Positions 23,707 to 34,217 of a stretch of DNA of 64,000 nucleotides are shown here, piece by piece. The notes beneath the pieces are model-generated. The model was not told the origin of the DNA and did not search any database. It worked only from the letters and a program-made list of their open reading frames with translations. A program made the translations under genes and the position numbers. How positions within the stretch are numbered: position 1 is the first letter of the stretch; every line of letters starts with the position of its first letter. The stretch comes from Hordeum vulgare subsp. vulgare (lineage: Eukaryota; Streptophyta; Magnoliopsida; Poales; Poaceae). The stretch spans positions 535,874,316-535,938,315 of the forward strand of contig NC_058519.1 in NCBI RefSeq assembly GCF_904849725.1. The letters run 5' to 3'.

Positions 23707-25635
23707 TCAGAGCTTGGATGGCGTCCCTCTAGGATGGTGCACAACCATGAGGCCGTAGGCGTCCAGCGTGAGGAAGTCGTCCAGCTCCGGCGCGACGCAC
23801 TGCCGGATGAAGATCCTGCCAGCCTCCGCGTAGCGCCCCCGCCGGAACCTCGCCGCGCCCACCTCCGCCTGGACCCTCGCCATCTCCTCCTCCACGACGC
23901 GCGCGAGCAGCTCCGGCGTGGCCCGGACCGCCACGCCGCCGGCGTCCAGCACCGCGCCGTGGCGCAGCCACTGCCAGTTCTGCACGCGGCTGATCTCCGC
24001 GGTGGCCGCGTCCTCCATCAGGTTGTACAGCGGCACGGACCCGGACCCGCCCAGCCACGCCGCGAGGTACTGCACGCCGACCCGGGTGTTGAGCCGCAGC
24101 CCCTCCACCGTGCGCGCCCCACGCGGCGGCTGGATCAGGTCCTCCTCCGTGATGGCGTCGACGGGCGCCGCCGCGTCGATCTGGTTAGGCTTCCCGCCGA
24201 GGTGGCCCTCGAAGACCTCCCGTATCGCCGGGATGAGCCCTGGGTGCGCCGCCCATGTGCCGTCGTGCCCCGCGCGCACCTCCCTCAGCTTGTCCCCGCG
24301 CACCAGCTCCAGCGCCGCCTCGTTCGCCGCCGCGTCGTCCTTGATCGGAATCTGGGCCGCCTGTCAATTGAATCAACACACATGTGATTGCTTGCATCGA
24401 TTAGCTGAGTGGAGTCAATGAGCTGGGGATGAACGAGCGCTTGGTTAGGTAGTTACCATGCCGCCCATGGCGTGGACGCGGCGGCGGTGGCAGGTGCGGA
24501 TGAGGAGGTGGGAGTAGGAGCGCATGAAGTGCTGCGCCATGCCGACGAGGGCGCGGTCGGGGAGGAGGCGGTCCGGGTGGGCGCGGAACGTCTTGACGTA
24601 GCTGAAGATGTAGTCCCACCGGCCGCAGTTGAGCCCCGCCGAGTGGTCGCGCAGCTCGTGCAGGATCTCGTCCATCTGGAACACCGCCGGCAGCGTCTCC
24701 ACCAGCACCGTCGCCCGGATGCTCCCCCGCTCGATCCCGGCCACCCTCTCCGCCCTCTCGAACACGCCGTTCCATATCCTCGCCTCCCTGCATATGCATG
24801 GACGCTTGATCAGCATGAATGAAATGAACCATCACGAAGTGTGCACACAAACTACCTGGAGTGCTCCATCTTGGGGAGGTAGAAGAAGGGGCCGAACCCG
24901 GCGCCCTGGCCGGCGCGGAAGGCGGCGTGGCTGTGGAAGAAGTAGAGCCCGAAGTCCACGAGGCAGCCGATGGCCGGCTCGCCGTCGATGAGCACGTGCG
25001 CCTCCGGGAGGTGCCAGCCGCGCGGCCGGACGAACAGCTTCGCGGTGCGCTCGTCGAGCTTGTACACCCGGCCGCCGCGCGCCGCGTCGCGGAAGCTTAT
25101 GGTGCCGGCCACGGCGTCCCGCAGGTTCACCTGCCCGCGCATCAGGTTCTCCCACGTCGGCGCCAGCGCGTCCTCGAAGTCAGCCTGCCACGTCCACGTC
25201 ACGTTGTTACTTACTTGCATGTACGACTGTACGTACGTTGGGGCTTGGGTTGCTTACCATGAAGACCTTGGCGCCGGAGTTGAGCGCGTTGATGACCATC
25301 TTCCTCGGGTCGGCGGGGCCGGTGATCTCGACGGTCCGGTCGGCGATGGCCGGCGGCACGGGCGCGCACGCCCAGTCGCCCTCCCGGACGAACCTCGTGG
25401 AGGGGTCGAACCGCGGCAGCTCGCCGGCGTCGTAGCGCCGCTGGGCCTCGCGCCGGCGCTCCATGGCGTACCTGACGGCGCCGCGGAACTCGCGCTGCAG
25501 GCCGGCAACGAAGGCCAGCGCGTCGCGGGTGAGGATGGCCGCGAACTCCGGATCGTAACGGCCGCGGATGTCCACGCCCTCCGGCGTGTCGTAGGACTGC
25601 GCCATCGCCGGGGTGGTGTTGTGCAAACCGGGCAT
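23707..25635 (-). CDS. MLS: malate synthase, glyoxysomal
   Basis: This enzyme condenses acetyl-CoA and glyoxylate to malate in the glyoxylate cycle of peroxisomes (glyoxysomes) during lipid mobilisation. Four exons on the minus strand (25635-25258, 25184-24856, 24787-24457, 24360-23707) with GT-AG introns give about 563 aa, the normal plant length. Visible family blocks in order: [10 protein letters not shown] at about 128; [19 protein letters not shown] in exon 3; [12 protein letters not shown] spanning exons 3-4; HDGTWAAHP at about 378; and [13 protein letters not shown], with the Asp at about 463 in the catalytic-base position. The protein ends PSKL, a type-1 peroxisomal targeting signal. 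The start at 25635 adds ten residues before a second Met (25605, MAQSYDT), so either could be used. Exons are very GC-rich, as in many grass genes. No defect is seen. Confidence 0.96.
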
Positions 25636-25705
25636 TGCGTTTCTCGAGCTGGCGTCTGTGTTGGGGATGATTGGAGTGTGCAGCTCTAGCTCGACGAGTG
25701 GAGCA

Positions 25706-25714
25706 GATATATAC
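25706..25714 (-). promoter_or_regulatory. TATA box of the malate synthase gene
   Basis: On the minus strand GTATATATC lies about 70 bp upstream of the first ATG, a plausible TATA position for a short leader. Confidence 0.6.
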
Positions 25715-25814
25715 GCATGGCAGGGGCGCCGAGATCAGTGTAAGATTTCGAATTTGTTTGAGATGGGCGCTAGGAGCCGAAGTGGGTTAACATCAAGCGT
25801 GGTTCGTACGTATG

Positions 25815-25929
25815 CATGCATGGATCATGGAGTGAGATGAATGACGAAGAATTTCGGACAGAAACGTGGTTGTTACGATAAGGCAGGCTCCGCCGGTGTT
25901 GGCTGTAGGCTTGTGCATCAGCATGCATG
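25815..25929 (-). promoter_or_regulatory. two RY (CATGCATG) motifs upstream of malate synthase
   Basis: CATGCATG occurs at 25815-25822 and 25922-25929, about 180 and 290 bp upstream of the ATG. RY elements bind B3 factors (ABI3/VP1, FUS3) in seed genes, which would suit an enzyme switched between seed maturation and germination. Functional use is inference. Confidence 0.5.
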
Positions 25930-26190
25930 GCATCGGGTAGGCGTGGCTTGTTTCTTTGGCACACCGGGGGGATGGATTTACCCGTCGCGCGTTGGCCGTT
26001 TCTCTTCATGTTCTTATCCATCTGCTCGGTTCGGGTTGAGGCTGCAGAAGGGAGAGCCGTGCCGCCATGGGCCAACTACGCGGCTATGGTGTTCTTGAAA
26101 TGTACAGTACAGTTCCGTTTCAAAAAAGAACAGAAAAAGAAATGTACAGTACAGTAGGAAAATAGTGGGAAATGGTAAAATAACTCTATT

Positions 26191-27250
26191 TTGGATGCAA
26201 GTCCAAGGCTGCAAACACTAGGAATGGACCTAGGGTTCCCCTGCGTGTTCGCCCTGGACCCGTGCATGCCGGAGATTCTCGAGCTCCGGCCAGGGCGGGT
26301 GCTCCAGCGAGGCGAGGGGCTTATCCTTCGGGACGACACTGAGACAGTGGTCGATGTGTGCACATGGCGCGACGGATTCGTGCTACGCAAAGGGACGATA
26401 TTGCACTTCCCGTGTCATGTGGCAGGGGTCGGTGCAGCGACTCACACCCAACACGTCGTGCGCCCCGAGGGCGTCAATGGCGTCCGATGCACGAGTCCAC
26501 CATTACTACTACCCACCGACCTCCTCTCGCCCGGCGTCCCCTTTGTTTCCTTTGCTTCCTCCGCATCTCCTGCGGAAACCACCAGATCCACGAGATCGAG
26601 CGGAGCAAGATGTTGAGGAGGGAGGACCAGATCATGGCGCTGGCGGGCGGTGACGGGGAGAAGATGGGGCCACAACAAGGAGAAGCCGGGGCGACTGAGG
26701 GAGATAGAACATTGGTTCCCTCGCAAGGAACATCTCAACAATGCGGTGTATCTGGCTAGGGGGGAGATGCGAGACGACGAACTCCTTTGCTGCTTCCATG
26801 GATTTCAGCCGCAGACGACCATGATACTGATTCTATGGGTGATGATGGAGGCAAAGTCCCCGGATCCAGTACAGAGGGACAAGTGGAAGCTCTTCAAGTT
26901 GCTGCGATTTCGGGTGGATCCGCTCACGCAGACGTCGCCACCGGAGGTGGAAGTGGTGATGGGACTCCCGGTCCGAGGCTCGGGGGGGGGGGTGCCTATC
27001 GAAATCATCGACGGCGACATCGGGACGGTGATGGGGGTGACGCCACCTAGGAAGAAGACGAAGGCGTGGGTCACTTCCCTCCCAAAGAGGTCTTCAAGCT
27101 TTCCATGGTGTTCCCCAAGGCTGTTGGCCCTCTCGTGCGAGCAGTAGGATTCTCTCTCGATGGTAATAACTTCTGGTTGTTGGTTGGGGAGGATTCCGAC
27201 GAAGGGTAATTGGCTCCGTCGTGGGATACTGGTAAGCCCTCAAATCGTAA
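26191..27250 (+). other. unidentified coding-like region, likely retroelement or gene fragment
   Basis: Several overlapping + strand frames show protein-like composition but no continuous gene: 26191-26616 (LELRPGRVLQRGEGL), 26650-27147 (REIEHWFPRKEHLNNAVYLA) and a downstream VGFSLDGNNFWLLVGEDSD segment near 27150-27205. Frames change between these pieces. No start, splice pattern or domain is recognised. It may be the decayed upstream part of the retroelement protein region that follows, or an unrelated gene fragment. Confidence 0.3.
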
Positions 27251-27717
27251 CAAATATCTGTTTGATACCACACTAATTAGTGTGGATGTTTCTAGAAAAG
27301 GGAAAAATCAACGGAAAAAATGATTGATGCTAATAGATAGACATAATCCCCCCATTCCGATTCATATGAGAATCAAGGTGCGATTGATAAAATCTATTCT
27401 AATACTGGGGTGAATTTATCCCCAACTCGTGCATACTCGACCAATGTGGTCATGGATGCGTTTAGAGTTTTTTTTTCTTTCCATTCCCAATGTTTATCAT
27501 GAAGAGATTGTTGATTTTGGAGGGATTGAAATCCCTTCCCATTCTGTAGGTGACAATAGACAAAAAATGTCGTATATAAAAAGTTGCAAATGAAAGAAGA
27601 ATTTAGGAAAAGTGCAGGTTGGGGCCCCGTTGGATTGGATCTATAAAGGGTGCTGGACTTTGGCCGAGTCTATGATCTCATCCCTCGCCCAACCACCCCT
27701 CCAACCCTAGCGGTCAA
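27251..27717. other. AT-rich spacer, nothing recognised
   Basis: No open frame, repeat terminus or other feature is recognised in this AT-rich stretch. Confidence 0.4.
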
Positions 27718-27724
27718 TATAAAA
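27718..27724 (+). promoter_or_regulatory. candidate TATA box before the DUF4283-like ORF relic
   Basis: TATAAAA lies about 80 bp upstream of an ATG at 27805 that opens the zinc-knuckle protein relic. A G-run follows at about 27738-27748. Confidence 0.4.
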
Positions 27725-29019
27725 CCCCATCCAATGAGGGGGGGGGGGTCGACCAGAACTCTTCCTTGCTAGGGTTTCCCCTTCCTCAGCCTCCATAGAG
27801 TAAGATGGAGGGTAATTGTAGAGAAGGATTTGGGGGAGGTAGGTTACAAAGAGGAGGGGGAGGAATGGACTTGCTGATTTCAAGAGGAAATTCCAAGGAG
27901 GTGGAGCTTATGATAGATTCAGGAATATCGAGGGCAGATCTGATGAAGGTGTGATTTCATAGGAAACATGTTTGGAGATCATGTTGATAATAGTTCACAT
28001 CATGGAGAGGATGTGAGTACTAACAATCAAGAGGGACAACCAGTCTGGAGGGCCAAGGTTGGCCAGTTAGAAATTGGGAATGGCCTTGGATCTAAATCGG
28101 TAGTAGACAATTCTAGGTCTGAGGAGGTTGGTACTGGGGGAAACAATGACAAAGGTGAGGTGCACCAGCAACAACAACTTTTGGGGCCGTGTTGTCCCAG
28201 CTTGCGCAAAACTTGGGGTTGGGGGGGGGATAATCTCTTTGATCCATGGTTATAATGGTCCCGATAACAACAAGCAGTTCCCCCATGAAGATAGAAAAAA
28301 GAAAGGCTACTCTGTCAATGGGATTGGTGGTGGTGGAAACAAGGTGGCTGAAAATAAGACGATGGGCGATTGAAAGGGGGAGGTGCTCACAACAATGCAA
28401 GGGAGTTGAGGGTGAATGACAATATAGGGAGACACACGTGTGGAAAGTGCAAGGAGACAAGACACATTACTAAAGATTGCAAGTTGGGGCATTGTGTGGT
28501 TTTTGGAAGAGATAATCACATCACTGACCAATGCACTTGGCTTAAGAAGATGAAGCCTATCCCCAAATATGTTGGATATGCTGCTAAAGGGTTGGGGTGC
28601 TGCTTGTGCAACATTTCAAGGATGTAATGATGGCTGATCATGTTAATCCCTTAGTTGTCGTCCATATTAGTTCTGGGCAGATTAATTAGACTGAGTTCAT
28701 TAAAGAATTCAATGATATGTTCAGCTCGGGGTGGCAATGGAGAATTAGAGAGGTTGGAAAAAACTGGTACATGTTGAGATTCCCTAACAAAGCCAAACTT
28801 GTGGAATTAATTAAATTCAAGGATTTTAACCTGTTGGACACTCATGTGGTTATTAGAGTTTAGATCTAGACCTTGGATCATCAAGCAGTTGCTAAAGTGC
28901 ACACAACATGGATTTGTTTTTTTTGGGGGGGGGGGGGGTGACTATTTGAGACATTTCTTTGGGATGTGTGAGGTGGCTTCTGTTGTTGGTCCAGTTCTAG
29001 CTATTGGCTTGGATACCAT

Positions 29020-31380
29020 TGATACGTCCATTTTGCATCATGCTCTCATGTTGATATTTATCGCTTTATGGACTGTTATTATACTTTGTGGAACCTTACT
29101 TATGTCTTTTCTCTCTTATTTTGCAAGGTTTATTTGAAGAGGGGGAATACCGGCAGCTGAAATTCTAGACTGGAAAAGGAGCAAGTCTGAGTGCTCTATT
29201 CTGCGCAACTCCATATGTCCTGAAAATCAACGTGGATTTTTTTTAGATTTTATAAAAAATACTGGGCGAAAGAAGTGTCATAGGGGAGCAACCAGGGGCC
29301 CACAAGCCTGGTTGCCGCGACCTACCCCCCTGGCCGCGGCAACAGGGCTTGTGGGCACCCTAGCGGCCCACTGGCCCCCTCTTTTGCTATACGAAGGGTT
29401 TCGTTCCAGAAAAAATATCATTCGAGAGCTTTTTCATGGTTTCGTCGCCGCCACGAGGCGGAACTTGAGCAGATCCAATCTAGAGCTCCGGCAGGACGAT
29501 CCTGCCGGGGAAACTTCCCTTCCGGTGGGGGAAATCGTCGCCTTCGTCATCACCAACACTCCTCTCGTCGGAGGGGAGGCATCTTCATCAACATCTTCAT
29601 CAGCACCATATCCTCTCCAATCCCTAGTTCATCTCTTGTAACCAATCTCCGTCTCGCGACTCCGATTGGTACTTGTAAGGTTGCTAGTAGTGTTGATTAC
29701 TATTTGTAGTTGATGCTAGTTGGATTACTTGGTGGAAGAGTTTATGTTCAGATCCTTGATGCTATTCATTACACCTCTGATCATGATTATGATTATGCTT
29801 TGTGAGTAGTTACTTTTGTTCCTGAGGACATGGGATAAGTCATGCTAATAATAGTCATGTGAGTTTGGTATTCGTTCGACATTTTGATATGCTATATGTT
29901 GTCTTTTCCTCTAGTGGTGTTATGTGAACGTCGACTACATAACACTTGACCATATTTGGGCCTAGAGGAAGGCATTGGGGAGTAGTAAGTAGATGATGGG
30001 TTGCTGGAGTGACAGAAGCATAAACCCCAGACTATGCGTTGCTTCGTAAGGGGCTGATTTGGATCCACTAGTTTAATGCTATGGTTAGACGTTGTCTTAA
30101 TTCTTCTTTCGTAGTTGCGGATGCTTGTGAGAGGGGTTAACCATAAGTGGGATGCTTGTCCAAGTAAGGGCAGTACCCAAGCGCCGGTCCACCCACATAT
30201 CAAACTATCAAAGTAACGAACGCGAATCATATGAACATGATGAAACTAGCATGACAGAAATTCCTGTGTGTCCTCGGGAGCGCTTTTCCTCTTATAAGAC
30301 TTTGTTCAGGCTTGTCCCTTGCTACAAAAGGGATTGGGCCACTTGCTGCACCGTTGCTACTACTTGCTACTTGTTACTTTTCGCTTGCTACGTTTCACCT
30401 CACTACACCATCACTTGTTACCGCTACTTTTAGTGCTTGCAGTTATTATCTTGCTGAAAACCTTTTATCAGAGCCTTCTCCTCCTCGTTGGGTTTGACAC
30501 TCTTACTTATCGAAAGGACTATGATTGATCCCCTATACTTGTGGGTCATCAAGACTCTTTTCTGGCGTCATTGTCGGGGAGGAAGCGCCTTTGGTAAGTG
30601 GAATTTTGTAAGGAAACATTTATATACTGTGCTGAAATTCATTGTCACTTGTCACTATGGAAACTGTTCCTTTGAGGAGTTTGTTCGGGGTATCTTCACC
30701 ACGAACGGAAGTACGAGGAGTTGTTCCTCAACCTGAGGTACCTACTGAAAATATCTCTTATGAAATCCCTTCGGGTATGATTGAGAAGTTGCTGGCTAAT
30801 CCTTTTACAGGAGATGGATCTTCACATCCAGACTTGCATCTAATCTATGTAGATGAAGTTTGTGGTTTATTTAAGCTTGCAGGTTTGCCCGAGGATGAGG
30901 TAAAGAAGAAAGTCTTTCCTTTATCTTTTAAGGATAAGGCGTTGACATGGTATAGGCTATGTGATGATACTGGATCATGGGACTACAATCGGTTGAAATT
31001 GGAATTTCATCAAAAGTTCTATCCTATGCATTTAGTACATCGTGATCGGAATTATATTTATAACTTTTGGCCTCGTGACAGGGAAAGCATAGCTCAAGCT
31101 TGGGGGAGGCTTAAATCAATGCTATATTCATGCCCCAATCATGAGCTCTCGAGAGAAATTATCACTCAAAACTTTTATGCTCGGCTTTCTCATGAAGATC
31201 GTACCATGCTTGACACTTCTTGTACCGGTTCTTTTATGAAGAAGGATATTGACCACAAGTGGAATTTATTGGAAAGAATCAAACGTAACTCTGAAGATTG
31301 GGAGCTGGAAGAAGGTAAGGAGTCGACACTCTTACTTATCGAAAGGACTACGATTGATTCCCTATACTTGTGGGTCATCA
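29020..31380 (+). mobile_element. Gypsy (Athila-like) element with 3' LTR reduced to its last ~60 bp
   Basis: A full 5' LTR (29020-30551, TGATACGTCC...GGGTCATCA) is followed by a tRNA-Asp-type primer site, mutated (TGGCGTCATTGTCGGGGA, 30563-30580), and a gag region. The gag reading then runs straight into a copy of the last LTR bases (CACTCTTACTTATCG... to GGGTCATCA, about 31326-31380). The TSD ACCAT (29015-29019 and 31381-31385) is intact. So the insertion ends are original, and an internal deletion removed everything between mid-gag and the LTR tail. Confidence 0.9.
30657..31322 (+). pseudogene. truncated Gypsy gag
   Basis: Starting METVPLRSLFG, the frame carries the plant Retrotrans_gag block (FPLSFKDKALTWYRL, then SIAQAWGRLKSMLYSCPNH). 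It resembles the gags of G1 and A3. It is cut after WELEEGKES by fusion to the LTR tail, so the zinc knuckle and all downstream functions are missing. Confidence 0.8.
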
Positions 31381-32648
31381 ACCATCAACAAAGAGAAAGT
31401 CAGAGCCAAATGTGGTGTGAGAGATGTTGCTAAGATTCCCAAACATGTGGAAATAATTGCCCCAGATCTCCTTATGTTTAGGATTGGCACTGAGTTGGAT
31501 TGTGTGGTGGAAATGGGATGGTACATCAACGATAAGGACAGGGAAGATGTGCGACTTGAGATGGGTGACAATGGGTTTCATAAATAATCTAGGGAGAAGG
31601 CCAGGGTGGAAGAAACTGGGAAAACTAAAGTGACTTTGGTAAGTTTGAACCTAGTGCGGATAGCGGAAATTAACAAAACGAATGAAGAACTTAAAATATC
31701 CTTATAAACTACGATTGGAGATGCTCCGAATGAAATCAACAATAATAGGACCAAGATGGAGAGGAATATGGATATTATGTTTAAGAAGATACATAATTTG
31801 GAAGAAGTTAAAATGAGAAAAAATGCACTATGAGCAAAGGAAGAAATGGGAATGCTGGAATTGTAAAAAGATAAAAAGAAGTTAGCGGAAGAAGTTCTTG
31901 CACAGGAAAAACTGTTCAACAACTGATGCAGGAAGCTGCTGATAGAGAAGCTTATGGTATGGAGCTTGCAAATATGGAAAGAGATGAGGTGGATAAAGAT
32001 GCAAATGTCTTAAAAGAGAACTTTGAGCATGACAAATACTATGAACCAACTGATTTTATTGCTAGTCAAGAATCTCAGAGTTTTGGAGAAAGGATGGCTA
32101 CTATTCAAGGTGTCGGTCTTGAAGATATGACTGAAGAAGACAAATAAGAAATTTTGAGAATAAGCATGAGACACAAGGGGAAGGAAGATCAAAAAGTGGA
32201 GGACATGGACAAGCTTAGAGCTGAGGAAAGAGACAATTATGGTAACAAACATGTTACATTTGTTTCTAATCCTTCCTTGCTTCACCTGACCTCTCTAGTG
32301 GGTGTTGATTTGGTATGTTCTTTATATATGATTAAGTAAAACATTAAGATTATTCAAAAAATGGAAGAAGATAGAAAAGATTTTTGCAACCAGAATATTG
32401 CTAACACTGCTGATTTGAGGGCTCCCATGGTGACACCATTGCATATTGACACTCGTGAAAACCCTTTGGAGGAACTATGTTCAGACCTAGGAAGTTCTGA
32501 AGTAGTGAAAGTACAACTTCTCCCTAGGTGGTTTTGGTAATTAATAACAATATATATTTCATTAGACTAATTAATATATCAAGTACATTTCAAAAAAATG
32601 TTCTCAATGGATTGGCTAGGATTGTGAGGAGTTTCCCTAGATGCATGG

Positions 32649-34164
32649 TGAAAGCACAATTGCTCCCTAAGGTGGTTTTTATAATTGATCACAACATATG
32701 CATCATTGGACTAATATGTTTATCCAAGTATATTTAAGAAAAGTTCAAAAGATGCATTGGCTAAAGGCTTATGTGGAGATGCCCCTTGTTGCAAGAAAGG
32801 AATAAGATTGGTCCAAGCTTCAAGGTAGAAGAATCTTCATTTTATATTTGTGAGAAGTCACTTTTGAGTCCATAGGAAAGCCAATACTATTAAAAGGGGT
32901 GACATATTAAAAGGAACTGGTTGCTCAAGTGCTCAGATATAGCCACCAAAAATACCCAGTCATTTTCCCACATAACCATTCTGTCCAAAGCCACATACAC
33001 AAAATCGATGCCACCGAGTTTCTCAATTCGACCCTACCGATTTTCATCCCACACAGAATCCTAGCCAAAGCCACCAAATCGGTGCAAACGAAACTGTGTC
33101 GGTGCTAGTGAGTTTAGGTGACCAACTTTATGTTGCCTTGGTACACAAAATCAGAATTTCTGAGTTTGGTTATCGGTGTCACCGAGTTGTGTCATCTGAC
33201 CGTTAGCCACCTTTCTGGTGTCATCTGACCGAGTTGTGTATATCGGTTCCACCGAGATTCAAAAGTTGCTGCCTTTAGTGCAAATCGATACCACTGAGTT
33301 CATGACTTCGGTGTCACCGAGTTGGTCACTTTAGATGTAACAGTTGGATTTTGGGGACTGCCTATATATACCCCTCCACCCATCTCTCATTCGTGGGAGA
33401 AGCACTCAGAACACACACTTCATTGCTAGATCCATTTTTCTGAGAGAGAGCGACCTACTCATGTGTTGACATCAAGATATTCCAACCCAATCATTTGAAA
33501 CTTGATCTCTAGCCTCCCCAAGTTGCTTTCCACCAAATCAACCTATCCTACCCATGCCTATTCTGTGAGAGAGCTACTGTGTGTTGAGGAGACTATCTTT
33601 AGAAGCACAAGAGCAAGGAGTTCATCGTTCTACCACATCTATTAGCTTTTGGAGGGTGGTGCCTCCTAGATTGGTTAGGTGTCGCTTAGAAGCCTCCTAC
33701 TTCGTGTTGTGGAGTTGAACCAAGATGTTTGTAAGGTCAAGGAGATCGCCTACTTCGTGAAGATCTACCATGAGTGAGGCTAGTCCTTCGTGGACGGAAG
33801 CCGTGGTGGAATAGACAAGGCCGCTTATTCATGGACCCCTTGTGGGTGGAGCCCTCTATGGACTCTCACACCCGTTACCCTCCGTGGGTTGAGCTCTCCA
33901 CTAACATGGACGTACGATAGCGCCACCTATCGGAACCATGCCGAAAATCTCCGTGTGAACCTCATCGTTTGATCTCCCTACCTTGCTCCTATACTTTACA
34001 CTTGCATGTTTTACATTCCGCTGCTATACTCCTAGAACTGCATGTGTAGGGTGTACTTGACTTGCCATAATTGCTAAAACCGACCCACAACTAAATGGGA
34101 AAATGCTAATTTTTTATCTTGTCAAGTAGTCTAATCCCCCTCTAGACATACTTTCGATCCTACA
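32649..34164 (+). repeat. 5' LTR of C1
   Basis: This LTR of about 1.5 kb has TG...CA ends. Its U3 carries palindromes TCGGTGTCACCGA at 33173-33185 and 33308-33320 and a variant at 33243, followed by TATATATA at 33363-33370. That is the apparent promoter. Confidence 0.88.
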
Positions 34165-34217
34165 AGTGGTATTAGAGCTTTGGTCTACATTGCATTGGTT
34201 TCACAACCTAAGAGAGT

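Larger units (their letters stand above)
27805..32515 (+). pseudogene. DUF4283/zinc-knuckle retroelement protein relic (LINE ORF1-like), interrupted by an LTR element
   Basis: From an ATG at 27805 several broken frames resemble the grass DUF4283-zf-CCHC proteins found as ORF1 of L1-like LINEs. They include a Gly-rich start, then the zinc knuckles CGKCKETRHITKDC and CVVFGRDNHITDQC (28440-28540), the tail KPIPKYVGYAAKGLG, and further on SSGWQWR and NWYMLRFPNKAKLVEL (28730-28815). A Gypsy insertion at 29020-31380 cuts the reading. It resumes at 31381 with KVRAKCGVRDVAKIPKHVE and continues as Lys/Glu-rich frames to 32515, where Copia element C2 begins. Several stops and frame changes mean it cannot be expressed as one protein. 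No ORF2 (reverse transcriptase) is visible. Confidence 0.65.

Noticed and set aside
23734..24387. Long + strand open frame over malate synthase exon 4
   Set aside because: It is a complementary-strand artefact of high GC3 codon use. The minus strand carries the conserved malate synthase blocks.
24970..25689. 239-codon + strand frame over malate synthase exons 1-2
   Set aside because: It is again antisense to confirmed exons and crosses their intron, without a recognisable domain.
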